64,000 bases of DNA from Coffea arabica (GCF_036785885.1 NC_092310.1:4712001-4776000); one strand, 5' to 3'; shown: positions 20,991 to 34,538, counted from the first letter of the stretch. Made by a program: numbers and translations. The notes: a model not told the origin generated them from the letters alone.

Positions 20991-23900
20991 ATGGCAATTC
21001 AACTCGTCTGTTAGTCCTTCTGGAGATAAACTTAAAACATTATTGTTTAATCTTAATTATTAATCCTTCTGGAAGTTTTAAACTAGTGGTAAAGCCAAAA
21101 TCTTTTCAGGCTTTTAAAATAAAAATGTTTTTAAAAAGCTAGGTTTTTGTTTAGCATCCGTGTTTTTGGAGTATTTTAGGAAAACAAATAAATTGTAAAA
21201 AACATCTACACTAACTTGCTGAAGATACTCCAAAATATCCAGAAAAAAAAAAAAAAAGAACACCAAAAAAGTACCTCATTTCACCTCCGCTTTGTGTTCG
21301 CGGAAGAGGGTGTGCAGGCCACATTAGGTTAGGGCAAAAAGTGAAAAAAAGGGTGGAAACTGGAAAGTGGGAGGGGGTAAGGGAGAAACTGTGGTCAGGA
21401 GTCGGGAAAGGAGGGACTATAGGGAGGCGATGAGACAGGTGGTCAGAGGCGAGGGACAATTTTTTGGGAATATGTTTTTGACAAACACATTTGTATTGAG
21501 CAAACGCTAGGTAATTAAGGTAATTCAAATACGGTAATATGTTCCTTAGACGAGACACTCTATTACAGTAGCATGAATTTGATAAAAACTACAATAATAA
21601 TTTTTTATTTCATTTCCATGCCAATCAATTTTGAATTCAAATATAATAAATAGAAATAAATGCATTTATTTATGATTTTCTTTTCCAAATTCAAGTAACT
21701 TTACACTACCACGGCTGGAAAATTATCTATTCTTTTATTGCTGCACTGTATATATGTAAGTATGATAGTAATTTTGTTTACATTTTCTATATAATTATTC
21801 TTACATATATAAATATTAGTATTAGTACATTACATTAAATTTGTTTGTGAAAATTATTTTAAAAAATTTAATATCTGCATTTTTTCCTTTTTTATTTAAT
21901 TTTTTATCTTCTTTGATTAATTATCCTTAAAACCATCATTTTAAAAGCAAAAAAAAAAAGTTCGCAAAATGTTATATCTATAAATTCATATAAAATCTCT
22001 AAAGAATTTTTAATAAATGAGGATACCTATAACCTCTTTCAATTTAAAATAATAGTTTTAAGGACAATTAATTAGAAGATGTAAAATTAACTTTTTAAAA
22101 AATAAAGATTTGATCAAATATGAAATGATTTGACAAAAATATCAATATTATGAATGGTATGTATAATATTGATACTTCTAATTACTTCTTTTTTTTTTTT
22201 CCATGACAAACAAATTGTGATAATGTCACTAACATTGTTTGATTTTTAATTAGATACACGTACAACTTTTTGTTTTCTTTTAGAGTTGGGTGGCCTAAAT
22301 TTGCATGCAAACCAAAGGTTATGTTTGCTAATTGTTAAGGAGGGGTAGGAGGGTAAAAAAATAAAATAAAAATAATTGTTTGCATAAATATTGGTTGCAT
22401 ACTCCATCATTATTATTTTTCGTGCTATTAAATTGAATTTGTTAGTATCTTAATGAAATTTCTCAATATGAAGTTACATGCACTGTCGTTTGAAAAACAA
22501 AAAAATGTATATTTTTTTAATTTGAACTCTTTATATTATTTTGTGTGTTATTTCTGTTAACAATGGAGTGCAAATGATTTACCACATATAAATTTTTTTC
22601 ATCTAATTGTTCGTTTTTTGAGAATTGAAATTTCATTGAAAGAGATAATTGAGTTCTTCTATTTTTTTTCTTTTGTTTTCTTTTTTTTTTATTTTTGGGA
22701 CAGAATCTAATGTAAAGCATAAATGACAAAGATTCTATTATCCTAAGAGCACCTTATTTTGATATCAATAGAAATATTTTTGACGATTTGAAATTTTAAT
22801 TAGGCTGTGATTAATCAAGAATTTATAATAAAATAAAAAAAACTGAAATAGAATGTAAAGAGATACATTGGTTTGAAGTGTTATATTTTATTTATTGTCT
22901 TCATAATTCAAACTTAATTAAGGTTAGACTTTTTTCCCTGACTACTACAATTATTCCTATTGTTAAATAATTATTAGTGAGAATGGTATTTTGGACAAAT
23001 AGAAAACTAAACCAAATTCGGCTTAATCTCTAATGCTTAACATTTTGTCTTATCATCAACTATTATTTTTTAAAATCAATAGATATGGTATAATGAATTT
23101 TAATTATCATAATAAATTAAAAAGAGTATACTGAAATTTCAATCATCAATTAACAAGGACATAATTGAAATAACAAAAACGAAGATTACAAGAATACTTA
23201 AATTTACACTCCAAAATACCAAGATTCATGGTATTTTTTATATAGTAATGATAATGATTAGTATATATATCAATAAAAGGCAAACAAAAAGGGGGAATCA
23301 GGAGTGTGAATAGTGCTCATGGCCCCTTATGGGCACCATGAGTAGGTGGGTATTTGCGTCAATTTGGAGATTGTTAAAATCTTAATCAAGGGCCTGATAC
23401 TTGACCAGTTGGGCAGGCAACGGGTTGTGTGTTTGTTGCTTGACTATAATGCCCTGATTATGAAGAGGTGGTTGACAATAACCCCTTCTATTCCTTTTCT
23501 ATCCTTAGCACCAAAGAAATGCGCTGCATGAATTGCTGTGTTTGATTTTTTGTAACATAAACTAAGACACAACGCCTTAGTATAATGCTCGATTATGAAG
23601 AGATGGTTGACAATAACGCCCTTCTGTTCCTTTTCTATCCTTGAACCAAAGAAATGCGCTGTATAAATTGCCGTTCCTTCCACGTCTTTTTCATATTTGG
23701 AAGCCAAAAAAAATGAATGTTTGAAATTTTGGCCGGTGCAGCCGATAGTGTGCGCCTTGCTCTTGCTGCTACTGCTGTAACCGATACGGCGTGCCGTCAG
23801 ATTGAAGTAACAGTGAATATGTGTACAAACCTGTAGTTAACTACAATCCGATAGGTATAATATTAAAAAACCAATTCCAAAAGAAAATAAAAAAACCAAA

Positions 23901-24144
23901 ACTCTCAAGTTAACTGTAATTTCAATATTGTAAATACAAGTTCTACACACATATACACTGTCCTTTTTATGTTGGCCGAATATCATTTTCTCAAAAAAAA
24001 AAAAAAAATATTAGAGAGAACGATTTGTTTATATGTTATAATTTTTAAATTGTTTTCCTTTTTATGTCAACCTAATGTCATGCGCATATGACATGTACCT
24101 AGATTCCACAAAAACTAAAGTGACGGTCTAATTTTGTTCCTATA

Positions 24145-24185
<41 letters not shown>

Positions 24186-24249
24186 GTTGTCATTTTGGGA
24201 ATAGTTTGCTTTATTTTTAGAAGGTGAGAAACTAATTTGCTTCATTTTA
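20991..24249. other. AT-rich intergenic region
   Basis: No gene supported. It contains homopolymer runs, a 138-bp-period direct duplication near 23443-23665 and an AT-dinucleotide run at about 24146-24182. The apparent frame 21211-21558 (-) has no recognisable domain and is not called. Confidence 0.5.
23443..23665. repeat. Imperfect direct duplication, period about 138 bp
   Basis: About 85 bp beginning TATAATGCCCTGATTATGAA at 23446 recurs from about 23580 with a few changes; both copies include TTCCTTTTCTATCCTT and CCAAAGAAATGCGCTG. Confidence 0.8.
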
Positions 24250-25285
24250 AAAGGGGTACTTTCGGAAACCTCTCATAAGGTAATGACAATGTTACATGGA
24301 ACACTTTACTTTGACAAATATCACCTATCTCCTTTATTTTCAACTACTTTATCAGTCTATTTCAAAATATATTATTAAACTCATTTTTGAGAACGAAGAT
24401 GTTATCATGCCAAAATTGCCCTTGTGTTGTCCAACTAGTTTTTCAAAAGTGAAACTATAGTACTAAAAGCTTGAAAATAAAAAAAAAAAATAGTGTGCAG
24501 GTGTAATTTTGGTGAGATAAAATATACTAGCAAATGTTTTTAAGGTACAAAAGATTATGTTTGAGGTTGTTCAAGCTGAAAAAATATTTCATTTATTGTA
24601 AGGGTTTTCGTTAATTGGAGGAGTTTTATTAATTTTAAGAATCTTTGGAATTTTTGAAATTTTGTGTATAGGTCAATGATTTGAAAATAAAAAATGGACA
24701 CAATGTCTAAAATTAAGTTTACAAACTCAGTTAAGGCATTTTCAAAGAAAAGTTATTTTGTTTGTTGCAAAGTGTTTTGGATGAATTTAAGGATTCTACA
24801 AATTGTTTAGAATATTTTGAATGTTTGAACCTTTTGTCCAAATTGATGGCTTGAAAACAAGAAAAAGATAAAATTACTAACCATATATTTAGAAATTTAT
24901 TTGAGGTGCAAAAAGTCTTTTTTTTTTAACTGTAACAATTTTTGGATGACTCATATGAGTCTTCTAAATCATTTAGAGTTTCTAATTTTTTCTCCTTTTT
25001 TTGTTTAGATAGATGATATCGAAAACTATAAAAAGTCTTTTAATTTCATTATTAAGAAATTAATTTGGTTTGTTATGAAAGCTAAAGCTCCACAAGAAAG
25101 GGTAATTTTGGAATGAAAATGTCTTATCTCTTCCAAAATGAGTTTTTAAATCATATTTGTCGGAATAGGTTGACAAAGTTGGAAGAAGTTGAAAATAAGG
25201 GATGTAGGTGGTATTTTTCAATATTTAGGGATACCATGTGATGTGTCACAAACCTCAGGGGTGTTTTTGTAATTATACCTTTCAA
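24250..25285. mobile_element. Foldback element with inverted ends over 150 bp long
   Basis: The left arm (about 24253-24430) and the reverse complement of the right arm (about 25105-25282) share ordered blocks: ACCTCT/ACCCCTGAGG, CACATGG, ATATCACCTAT/ATACCACCTAC, TTATTTTCAACT, AAACTCATTTTTGA and CCAAAATTGCCCTT. Interior AT-rich, non-coding. Ends and target-site duplication are not certain. Confidence 0.6.
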
Positions 25286-28045
25286 AAATGAGGGACCCAA
25301 AAAAAAAAACTCTCCCTAAACGTGAGGGATTGAACCAAAAATTTTCTCTTTCTTTAGTCATATTTGTAAATAAAAGTAGACCATTTTTTTTTTCAATGTT
25401 AAAACTTCTCACCTCTAGTCGCCTGCATCTTATGTTTCACCTAATGGCCAACTCTTCTTGGTTAAAAGGAGAGGTATTTCAATCTCTACTTTTTTCACGC
25501 CAACCTTGTACTAAAAATAGTTTGCCCTTCAATTAATGTCTTTTTCATTTTTCTTTTTTCCTGAACTGGGAAATACTTCCATTATCAAGAAATCCCATGT
25601 TTTCCGGGTCTTTGTAGCCTGGCAGGCAGTGAGCAACAATAACAAAAATTCTATCTTGTTTAAAAGGCGTAAAACAACTAAAGCTCTTAGATCAATACAC
25701 AATATTTTGAATATTGAGTGAACATCTACTGCTGCTAGCAATGTGTGCAAATTCAGGCCGAGACAACAATCTCTGGCTTCCAAGTGCATTCGAAAATTAT
25801 AAACCTCTGGTTAGGTAAGTGCAGAAGCAAAAACTCCCTTTGCCTGCTCCAAAACTGTGATTCCAAAAGGATCCTGCACAATCCATTCAACAGCCGCAAA
25901 AGCTTTGATAATTGGAAAGGGCCCAACAACTTGTTCGTGTCTATCACCATAGGAGAACTAATGGCTAGGTAATCTACTTAACAACAGGAAGTAAGAGGCA
26001 AATCTATCATGGATTTGAACATAGATGGCCTTATTCGAAGTATAATGGAAGTGATAATTCATTGCATTGATGTTGGTGGGTACAAACAGAAAACTTTGTC
26101 ATGGTAGCCTTAGAAGCTAAGATGGCAATCAAATCAATTACTACATTGCAGATATGAAAAAGAAATACGTCCAAGTTTTATTGGCTAAGTAGGTATAAGC
26201 GCCAATATTTGGTTCCTGACAATTCCCATGCACTTCTGTATTTCAGTATAAACTGGAAGGTTTTGTGGGCAGCAAGGCTTCAAGCTTGTAATTGCAGAAT
26301 CCAATATTTGCGCCACATCAGCTAGTGGAAACTGCCTCTCTGTACATTTTTGCAATAAATGACTGCAATATTAAGCCAATAAGTATACATTCGCAAAAAG
26401 GTCGAACTGTGTACATCACAAGAAAACAAAACAACAAATTGTAGAATGAAGAGCATTTAAAACATTGTACGCACAGATGTTCAATTCTCGAATAGAGAAC
26501 TGATATTCTAGTCGTGTCATTCCTACAACTGCGGAAAGAACTTTCTAACCAATAAATGGAGTTGACAAAGAAAATATTTCAAAAATATGATGCAAACCTA
26601 ACAGCAGCAAGCAAGTGAAGGGTGAGCTTCATTATCAGTTAAACGAAGTTTGAGATTAGTTTCAACTCCTCCTTAATTCATTGAAAAAAGCAAAACAAGG
26701 GAGTGATCCCATTATACGAATAGTTGCTAGATTGAGTCAGTAACTTCATTATGGCTACAATTTAATAGCCATAAATATCCACTTTATTGAAACTGAGATT
26801 CAGTACTTTGAACTGATAATAAGCCATAAGGAAAATATAAACCAAAATATGCACAGCTTGTAGTTTTAACAGGAAAAGGGGAAGGGAATCGTCCAAGTGA
26901 TCAAACTTCTAATATAAACATCATCACAAGTGGGCCCTCTATGAAGCAAAGAAAGAGACAAGATGGGAATAAAGGATCTTAGAGATGTACACCCAAAAAG
27001 CAGCTGAATCATGAGCAGAGTAGCTACACATCGAGTGATAAGCTCCGGAGGGATTTGTGCCTCTTTCGTGTCTGTTGCATTTTTCAGGTTAGGTCGGGAT
27101 CCTGCAAAACAATCAAAATGCTAGAGTTCAGTTCGTTTGATTCATAAAAGCCAGAACTAGAGAGTTGAATTTATGGCAACAAACAGTCTTACAGCTGGAA
27201 CAGAGGAATCATCTGAAAGCCTCCTCAAATCTTCTCTAATGTATTATCCCTACCTTTAAGCGAGGACATGGCCTAAATGAAAAGCAAATTCAAATTAGAA
27301 TTAATAAATGCTAAGAAATGAAACTTCAACTCAATAAAAATTCATCTGCCAACCAGAAACCAACAATATAACAAACTAGTGATGGCAGTGCATTGAGAAA
27401 AACCGATACTGCAGCTTAAAAAACTAAAGGTATGTACTTTTGGGATCATATCAGAAGCAGCAGCCCAATTAGATCTATGTAAACTAAATAGAAGGGGTCA
27501 GTACAAACATAACAGAAACATCATCCTACTTAAACCAATTAAGCCTACCAGAATTCAAGAAGTTTCTCCTATTATGCAATATCGTGTGACAATTGGTGTG
27601 TAAACGATGGCGTCCTTTGTCCAATAACATAAGCTATGTCTCCTAAGACTCTGGAAAGCATCACAATGGTACATTTCAGTATGCCTCCAATTATAATGAA
27701 CAATGAAAGCAAAGAAAAGTTATGGTCTAGTAAGTAGTGCAAGAAATCGGAAAAGACCACATTCTTTCACAATCAAAAGACAAGTTTAGCACCAAGCAAA
27801 TATACAAAACTTAAAGAGCAAAAGATAAGCTGTAGGCATAGGTAAAAGTTCACAAACAGATAAAAGTACAGGAAAATGCCCTGTTTTTAGGCCAATTACA
27901 TGACTCAAGCACACTAGAATGCAAACCTGCACCAATTCCTTGTACTTTTAGTAAATTGGATGGAGGTAAGAAAAGAGTTCTTGGGGAGAGAAATGCTGCA
28001 TTATCACTTTTCTGCACAACATACCTCCTGACCTCTTCTTCTTCT
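25286..28045. other. 3' flank of NLR3 and intergenic DNA
   Basis: No protein-coding gene supported. The block 26950-27540 is duplicated in part at 32570-32790 (shared GAGCAGAGTAGCTACACAT, TATGTACTTTTGGGATCA and AGAAGCAGCAGCCCAATTAG), so it belongs to the duplicated NLR unit and may be transcribed 3' UTR. 27850-28045 has no match to the NLR2 LRR, marking the point where NLR3 loses homology to its relatives. Confidence 0.5.
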
Positions 28046-31000
28046 TCAACAACGATGGGAAACACCATGAAGCTGATGTTTGAGCACCATGAATGCTTTT
28101 TTGTTCACCCTCTCTGCCTGCAGAGACCGCAGAGACCGGCATGACTGGAACATTTTGTCGGATATAGTGGTCAACCCATTGCAACTCCAAATACTCAATC
28201 GCTCAAGGCATGGTAGGGGGCATTTCTGTCCATTTACTCCTAGACTAATTAATCTTGGGCAAAATGAGATGGTCAATCGCTGCAAACTCGATCCAAACAG
28301 ATCCAGATCTGGCAGCTCCCTAAGATTGTCGCAAGAGTCGATCCTCAAATCCTCAACAGAAGCAGTGCCGTAACCCGTTTTTATACTTGTTAGATTATTG
28401 CAATTCTCCACGTGTAGACTTTTAGACGAGCATGGAAGAGTGGTCAGTTGTGGGCAATCTTGAATGTAAAAATTCCTCAGCAGGGGAAAGACATCTGCTT
28501 CTGCTTCACCTACTGTTGACCTCACTTGGTCTGCACCTTTCCAGTCTACCAAATTCCTTCATATCTCGTACATAGAGTTGTTCAAGGGCAGGAAAGAATT
28601 TTCGCCTTCTAGCGCTGCTTCCTGATGCTCGTGATCTGCCCTCCTCCTCCTCCTCCCCATTAGCAGTAATACCGTAGAATTCATCTCCAATAAATCGAAT
28701 GTTGTCCAATCTTATCAAAGAGAGACGTTTGAGGGATGGTAGTTGTCCTAATGAGGGGAGTTCACTGCATCTCTCGCAGTCTTCTATCCGCAATGTCTCC
28801 AATTTTGACAAATTGATAAGCCATTGTGGAAATTTATTACCCATAAAAGAATGAATTTCCAACCCTTGCAAATTTGGGTGAGGTTGGAGACCTTCCAACA
28901 CATCCTCCTCACGATTATCGCTTTCCCGATCCCCACTCTCCCATTTAAACACCAAGTCGGACAGATCTGGCTTTTCGAACAATTTTGCTTGTTTAGCTGC
29001 TTCTTTGCCCTTCACTAGTCCAAGATTTCTTATACTCAACGATCCTTTCAGATATTTCAAGGTCCCAAGCTCTTCGATACCACATCCCCTTTTTTGACTT
29101 ACATTAAAAAACTTCAGAGTTTGAAGACAAGTCAATAGTCCCATCTGCACCGGCATTTTTAATTCTACATTATAATGATTGTAGTTTAGATGTCGCAAGC
29201 TAATCAAATCGCTCATCCGTTTTGGAAAACTTCCTTCAAGTGCATAATCATTAATCGTTAGTGTCTGCAAATTATATAGCTTGCAAAGAGATTCTGGCAA
29301 ACTTCTGATTCCAGAAGATGAAATGTCGAGCAACCGCAAATGTAGTAGTTTGCCAATGGAGCTCGGTAGAGACTCGACATCATCGCCAGACAATCTGAGA
29401 ACATGCAAGCACTTGAATCTTAAAAGCATGTCAGTAGATACGCCACCCTCTAGATGGAGAAATAATGTGCGAATTGATGCTGGTATTGTCCTTGTGGTAT
29501 TTTCTGCCAAACCTTCAAAAGAGCCCAATGCAAGGTAGCGATTCTGATTGCTGCTTTCTGGATTGAGAATTGATTTTGCAAAATCATGCACGAGATCGTG
29601 CATTTTATAATAATATGTTCCCCGCCACGATTCTTCTACTTTTTCCAATAAGGAATTTTGTAACAAAATCATAAAATAATCACCCCCTATTTCCTCCATC
29701 AGCCTTTGGTTTTGGCGATATGGTTGAACAAAACCTTCCGCCATCCAAAGCTCAATCAATAGATCTTGTTCCAATTCTGTATCCTGGGGGAAAATTGAAC
29801 AATATGCAAAACATATTTTAACTGATGCAGGTGACAAATGATCAAAGCTCACCTTAAGTATTTGCTCAATCTCGCTTTGACATTCATTCAAAAGACTCTC
29901 TTGCACAATGGAGTGCCACTTCTCTCTTCTGTTGTTAAGCAACAAGCCACCAATCAAACTTGCTGCCAAGGGTAGGCCATCGCATCTCCCTAAAATTTGC
30001 TTCTTCAATGCTTCCAATTCTTCTGGTACTTCTTCCCCTGCACTCATCACCTTTCCTTTTATGATGGACCAGCACTCATCACGTGATAGCTTTCCTAAGA
30101 AATAAGGACCGCTATTCATCTTCAAATGTGTAGATACAACATCAGCCACTGGTTTCGACCGAGTAGTGAGAAGACACCAGCTTCCTTTGGTTTCGTTGAG
30201 TCCCATCAAAGTGTTGAAATAATCATTCCACAATCCTTGATCATGATCCCACACATCATCAAGAACAAGGAAATATCTTTGTCCCTTGAGCTTTTCTCCA
30301 ATATTTTTAACGATAACATTCCTGTCATCCACTTTAACTTCTTCTCCTGTCAATTGTACTAAAATGAGCTTGAACAGCTCCATTATCTTAATTTGTTCTT
30401 TAGCCACACAAACCCAAATTTTTTGGCCAAAGTGCCCATCTATTTTTGGATTATTGTAGATTGATTTCGCCAGAGTTGTTTTTCCCAAACCTCCTGAGCC
30501 TGTTATGGGAATAACAGAAAGAACCTTTTCAGATGGCCTCAATAACATGTCCACAATCTTTGATTCATCGTCGACTCTTCCTACAACATTTGGAACGAGA
30601 ATAGAGTCGGTTTGTCTGCTTGTTGTGGCACCAGTAGCAGCAGGGAGTGCGGCTTCAATTTGGAACCGGAAGACCAGTCCCACATCATTTGCTTGCCGAT
30701 TGATCCTTTCTAGGTTCATGTTGATGTCCCTGATCTTTGAAGCCAACCTTGAACGAGAACCAATTGTATTAAAGTACGAGAAGAAGAAGCATACCTTTTT
30801 CTTGAGTTGATTTCTGTACTTCACCTCCCGACGAAGATTTTCATAGTTGAGCTCGTCCAGCACATCCTCCGCTTTAAAAAGCTCTCCTTCAAGCTGCTCG
30901 AGCCAATTTTTCACCCCGGCAATATGCATTTTCCTGTCCGCATCAGCCAGGATACCTCGGATGGTTTCTGCAGTGTGGCGTAGTCTCTCCAACTCCTCTC

Positions 31001-31094
31001 CGAATCCAAGAACCAAACTAACACGATCAGCGGCAAGGGAAATAACCGTCTCCAATGCAACCTGAATAGTAGCGCTAATAGCTGCATCGGCCAT
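28046..31094 (-). pseudogene. NLR3: nearly complete CNL gene with one frameshift
   Basis: Starts at the ATG complement 31094-31092 (MADAAISATIQVAL). An 862-codon frame covers the Rx-like coiled coil (EDVLDELNYENL), NB-ARC with P-loop GSGGLGKTT from residue 199, kinase-2 YFLVLDDVW, GSWCLLTTRS, CDGLPLAA, CFAYCSIFPQD and YKMHDLVHDFAKSI, and the first LRRs. One extra base near 28557 shifts the frame at MKE, producing a short wrong tail ending at 28506. The correct LRR frame continues as 28552-28046 (DWKGADQVRSTVGEAEADVF). Without that base the protein would be about 1015 aa. Homology to NLR2 stops at about 28124 and a novel 22-residue end follows, so about 200 residues of LRR are missing relative to NLR1 and NLR2. 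It is a pseudogene, unless the single-base shift is a sequencing error. Confidence 0.88.
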
Positions 31095-32560
31095 TTTTTT
31101 TCTTGCTTGGAATTGAAATTAGAAGAAAAGAATCAATTAAGGTGGTGATCAGGATGGATTTTGGAATGAGATAAGAAGGAATTCTTCAGCTTCAGCAGCT
31201 AAAAGCAGAAATGTTTGGAGAAGAAAAGAATTTGAAGTGCTTCTAAGGTAAGACTTCTAGAGCTACTGCTAATTCTATAGTGCGAGCCTCAAGCATTGAA
31301 AATTAAACTAAACTGTAGTAATAATCCTATTAGGTAAAGAAACCTGTGTTACAAACAAACAGGGAATCTTCTTTTTGGACGAGCTACTTTGCTTCTTGGC
31401 TGGTTAAGAATAAAGACATAAGTGGATGGTTTATAGCTTTGTGTCTCAATAACCAAACTTGTGATCTCAAATTACTTGAACGTGTATTTTCTGAAAGAAA
31501 TAATCATCAGATATTTGCTTCTATTGTAAAATCTTCAGACTTGCTCCTTTTAAACTTTATAAAACCAAGGATTCTGTATCCACTTTCATGGGGAATTGAA
31601 GTCGCATTTAAGACCTACAATCCAATTTTCTTTCCTTCTTAAAATTTTTTTCTTTTTTATCAATGAAGTCTGGGGATTAGTAACTTGAAAGATGCATTTG
31701 CTTCAATCTTCACATCAAAAGGACATCCACAGTTACATATCCCTTGTTTTTGTCAAACTGTTTCACTTATGAAATTTGATAAGGGGTAACTTTTGTGGCT
31801 CGAGATAATTTATGGCCAAGATTAATTAACCATAATGTGACTCTCATTTGCATATTGATTACAGCACAAATTCATGCTTATTTTGTACATACAAATGTAA
31901 TTTGCTGCATTCACACTAACCAGTGAGATATTTATGGGTTACAAGAAATAATGAGCCGTCAATTCGTGTAGAGCAGTGCTTCGTTGGCATAGTTGGATGC
32001 TTTAGGTTCCAAAGGAATAAAGGTGCTTGGCTTGCTGCTGGGGTCTTCCCCTTTTTCTCATTAATGCTTTTCCAAAGTGAATTTTATTAGGCATAGTTGC
32101 ATGAGACAAATTAAGGAAAATATTAACCACAATGTGACCTTTATTTACATATTGATGACAGCACAAAGTCGTGCTTAAATTGTACATTTGTTGCATTGAA
32201 GGTGTACAATCAGCATAATCAGTGAGATAGTTCACGTAGATGCATGTTTACTTCTAATATTAACAAAAAATAACAAGAATCGTGTGATGGACTATAAAAG
32301 CCCTCAATCCGTGTTCAGAAGCGCAGGTGATTTGCTTTTGCCATCAAAGTTGCTTTGCATTTTCGCCTGAATTTTCTTAATCAGTGTTGTTGATGGGGCC
32401 TTCATCTTTACTGATTGAATGCTGGAACCCTTTCATCGGAATATATCTGAATGAATTGTTGGAAAAGAGGGACAATAAACTATGACCACAATCAAATTGG
32501 AAAAAGACTAAATGGGAATTCACCTCATTTGTTAGTCCGTTGGAGGTACCGCTTCAAAAG
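31095..32560. repeat. 5' flank and promoter region of NLR3 (reference copy of the duplicated flank)
   Basis: Contains the upstream sequence shared with 17340-18780 and 20230-20990. It directly abuts the NLR3 start, so it is taken as the original arrangement. No TATA box was singled out. A further internal copy of the GCCCTCAATCCGTGTTCAGA phrase lies at 32300. Confidence 0.6.
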
Positions 32561-32569
32561 AAAGAAACA

Positions 32570-32790
32570 GAGAGAGATAGGAATGAAGGATCATAAGCAG
32601 AGTAGCTACACATTGAGTGATAAGCTTCAACTCCAACTCGAGAAATATTCATCTGCCACCCTAGAAAGTATGTACTTTTGGGATCATATCAGAAGCAGCA
32701 GCCCAATTAGATCCATGTAATATTGTAAACTAAACAGAAGGAAGGGGTCAGTACAAACAAAAAAGAAACATCATCCTGCTTAAACCGATA
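32570..32790. repeat. Duplicate of the NLR3 3' flank
   Basis: Matches 26950-27540 in the same orientation with a large internal deletion. The order 3' flank, NLR3, 5' flank, 3' flank shows that a second NLR unit once followed; its gene body is no longer here. Confidence 0.7.
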
Positions 32791-33704
32791 AAGCTTTTCA
32801 ATGCCTTGGTTCAATCTTTTAGTAAATTGTCTCACCAATGTACCCACAACACCATTTAGACATTTGGCGTTGATTTGGTATGGTGGAGAAAGGAACAAAA
32901 ATATGCTACTATGCTGCAGCCACTGATTAAGCACTGCGTAGTTAACAAAGTACCATCTGATTACGAGTCACCAGTCGTAACCTTTCAACAGTGATTTCAC
33001 AGCCTTGGTGATAAACTAAGAATTGTTCAAACCAACAATCATATATTCTACAACGATAAATATACTCAGTATTGAACTTCAATGCACATGATCGAGTTCA
33101 TAATGAGAGTAATATATTGAACATTTTAGTCCACAACCAAAGACGTACAAACGTGAATGATGTACGCGAGGTCGAATGCGAAACTTTACAAGTGATGCGG
33201 ATGCCAACACCCCCCAACCTCGTGAGCAACTCTAATCAAATTCAAGCTGATCAAGTCGAATTTGAATTCTCACATATTCAGCTCGTTAATTCACGAGTCA
33301 GTTTGATTACACACATACATCTATATACATATATATAGATTAATAATAACATTACATATATGTTTCTAATATTTTATTATTTGTTAAAAATTATTATTTT
33401 ATTTATTTTTTAAAAATAAAAAAATATATATATATATATATATATATGTTTTTTAAACTCGAGCACAAACTTTACATTTTAAGTTTGTCGAGTTCAAGTT
33501 TTATAACACTAAGTTGAGACCCGACTCAATTAGACCAAAACTTGACTCGACTCGACTTAACTCGTTTGCACCCCTAATCCAACAGCATTTAGTTCACGGT
33601 GCTCGTTTTAGGTTCATTCAGAAGCCAGAATTAGTTCTCCTTGTCCACTCATCCTATCATGAAACAGTGATAACTTCAGAATAAACTTCGGTTGCTGTAA
33701 CCAA
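32791..33704. other. Intergenic DNA
   Basis: No gene supported. It contains ATAT-rich simple sequence near 33320-33350 and 33420-33448. Confidence 0.5.
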
Positions 33705-33713
33705 TTAAGATAA

Positions 33714-34538
33714 GGAAAATTTGCCAAATTGGTCCATAATATTTACCAAAAACACTTTTTTAGTCCTTAACATATAAAATCAGCCAAAAGGATCCTTCAC
33801 ATTTAAATTATGAGCCAATTTGGTCCTATTGCTCATTTTTGCTCATTTCTCCGGCTAAAAATAGCACGCCCCCCTCACGTGGTCATATTTTTAAGGGCAA
33901 AATCGGAAAACACATTTCATTACCGGTCGAAAGAAGCCATCTTTCCTTCATCTAGTCACCTCACTAACCCATGAAATTGAAGAGGGAAAATACAGTAGCA
34001 AGAAATTGGAAAGAAGAAGCTGACCTTTGAAGAGTAAAATGGATCCAAACGAGTGATGTCTTTGTGGAAAGGAACCCATCATTGTGACTTCTTGGAAACC
34101 TGCAATCAGATACTTACAAAATAGTTGTAATACTTGGGGAGGGGGGGTAAGGGTGAGGCATCTGATTTTTTGTTGGTTGGGGGAAGGGGAAGAAGAGATA
34201 GAGAGAGGTAGTTACTCTTGGCGCCGGAGGGATTTGAGGATGGAAGCTTTGGAAGACTCGATCTCCCATCCATGTATCCGAAGTCCAACCCGCTCGTCCG
34301 GCAGCAACTCCGCTCCGGCTTCTTTCAATTCTTTCTGCTCTGCCTCCCACTCCATGCCGCCTACCTCACAAAACAAGCACCGTCACGATTTATGTCCAGT
34401 CCTGTTCCAGATTCTGCAACCCCCCTTCTACTAGGCTGGCGACTGGAGCTGGTTTTCTACTTCCACTGGGATGGTTTCCGAACGGCGATGGATTCCAGCT
34501 ACCGCTTTTTGTGAAAGGTCAGAATCGTCATTGCATCT

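Noticed and set aside
21211..21558. 115-codon minus-strand frame
   Set aside because: Composition explained by an A-run and GGGAG-rich simple sequence; no recognisable domain.
25286..25980. Small overlapping frames on both strands
   Set aside because: Short, mutually overlapping and without recognisable motifs; chance frames are expected here.
27956..28144. Plus-strand frame overlapping the NLR3 end
   Set aside because: Antisense shadow of the NLR3 tail with no recognisable product.
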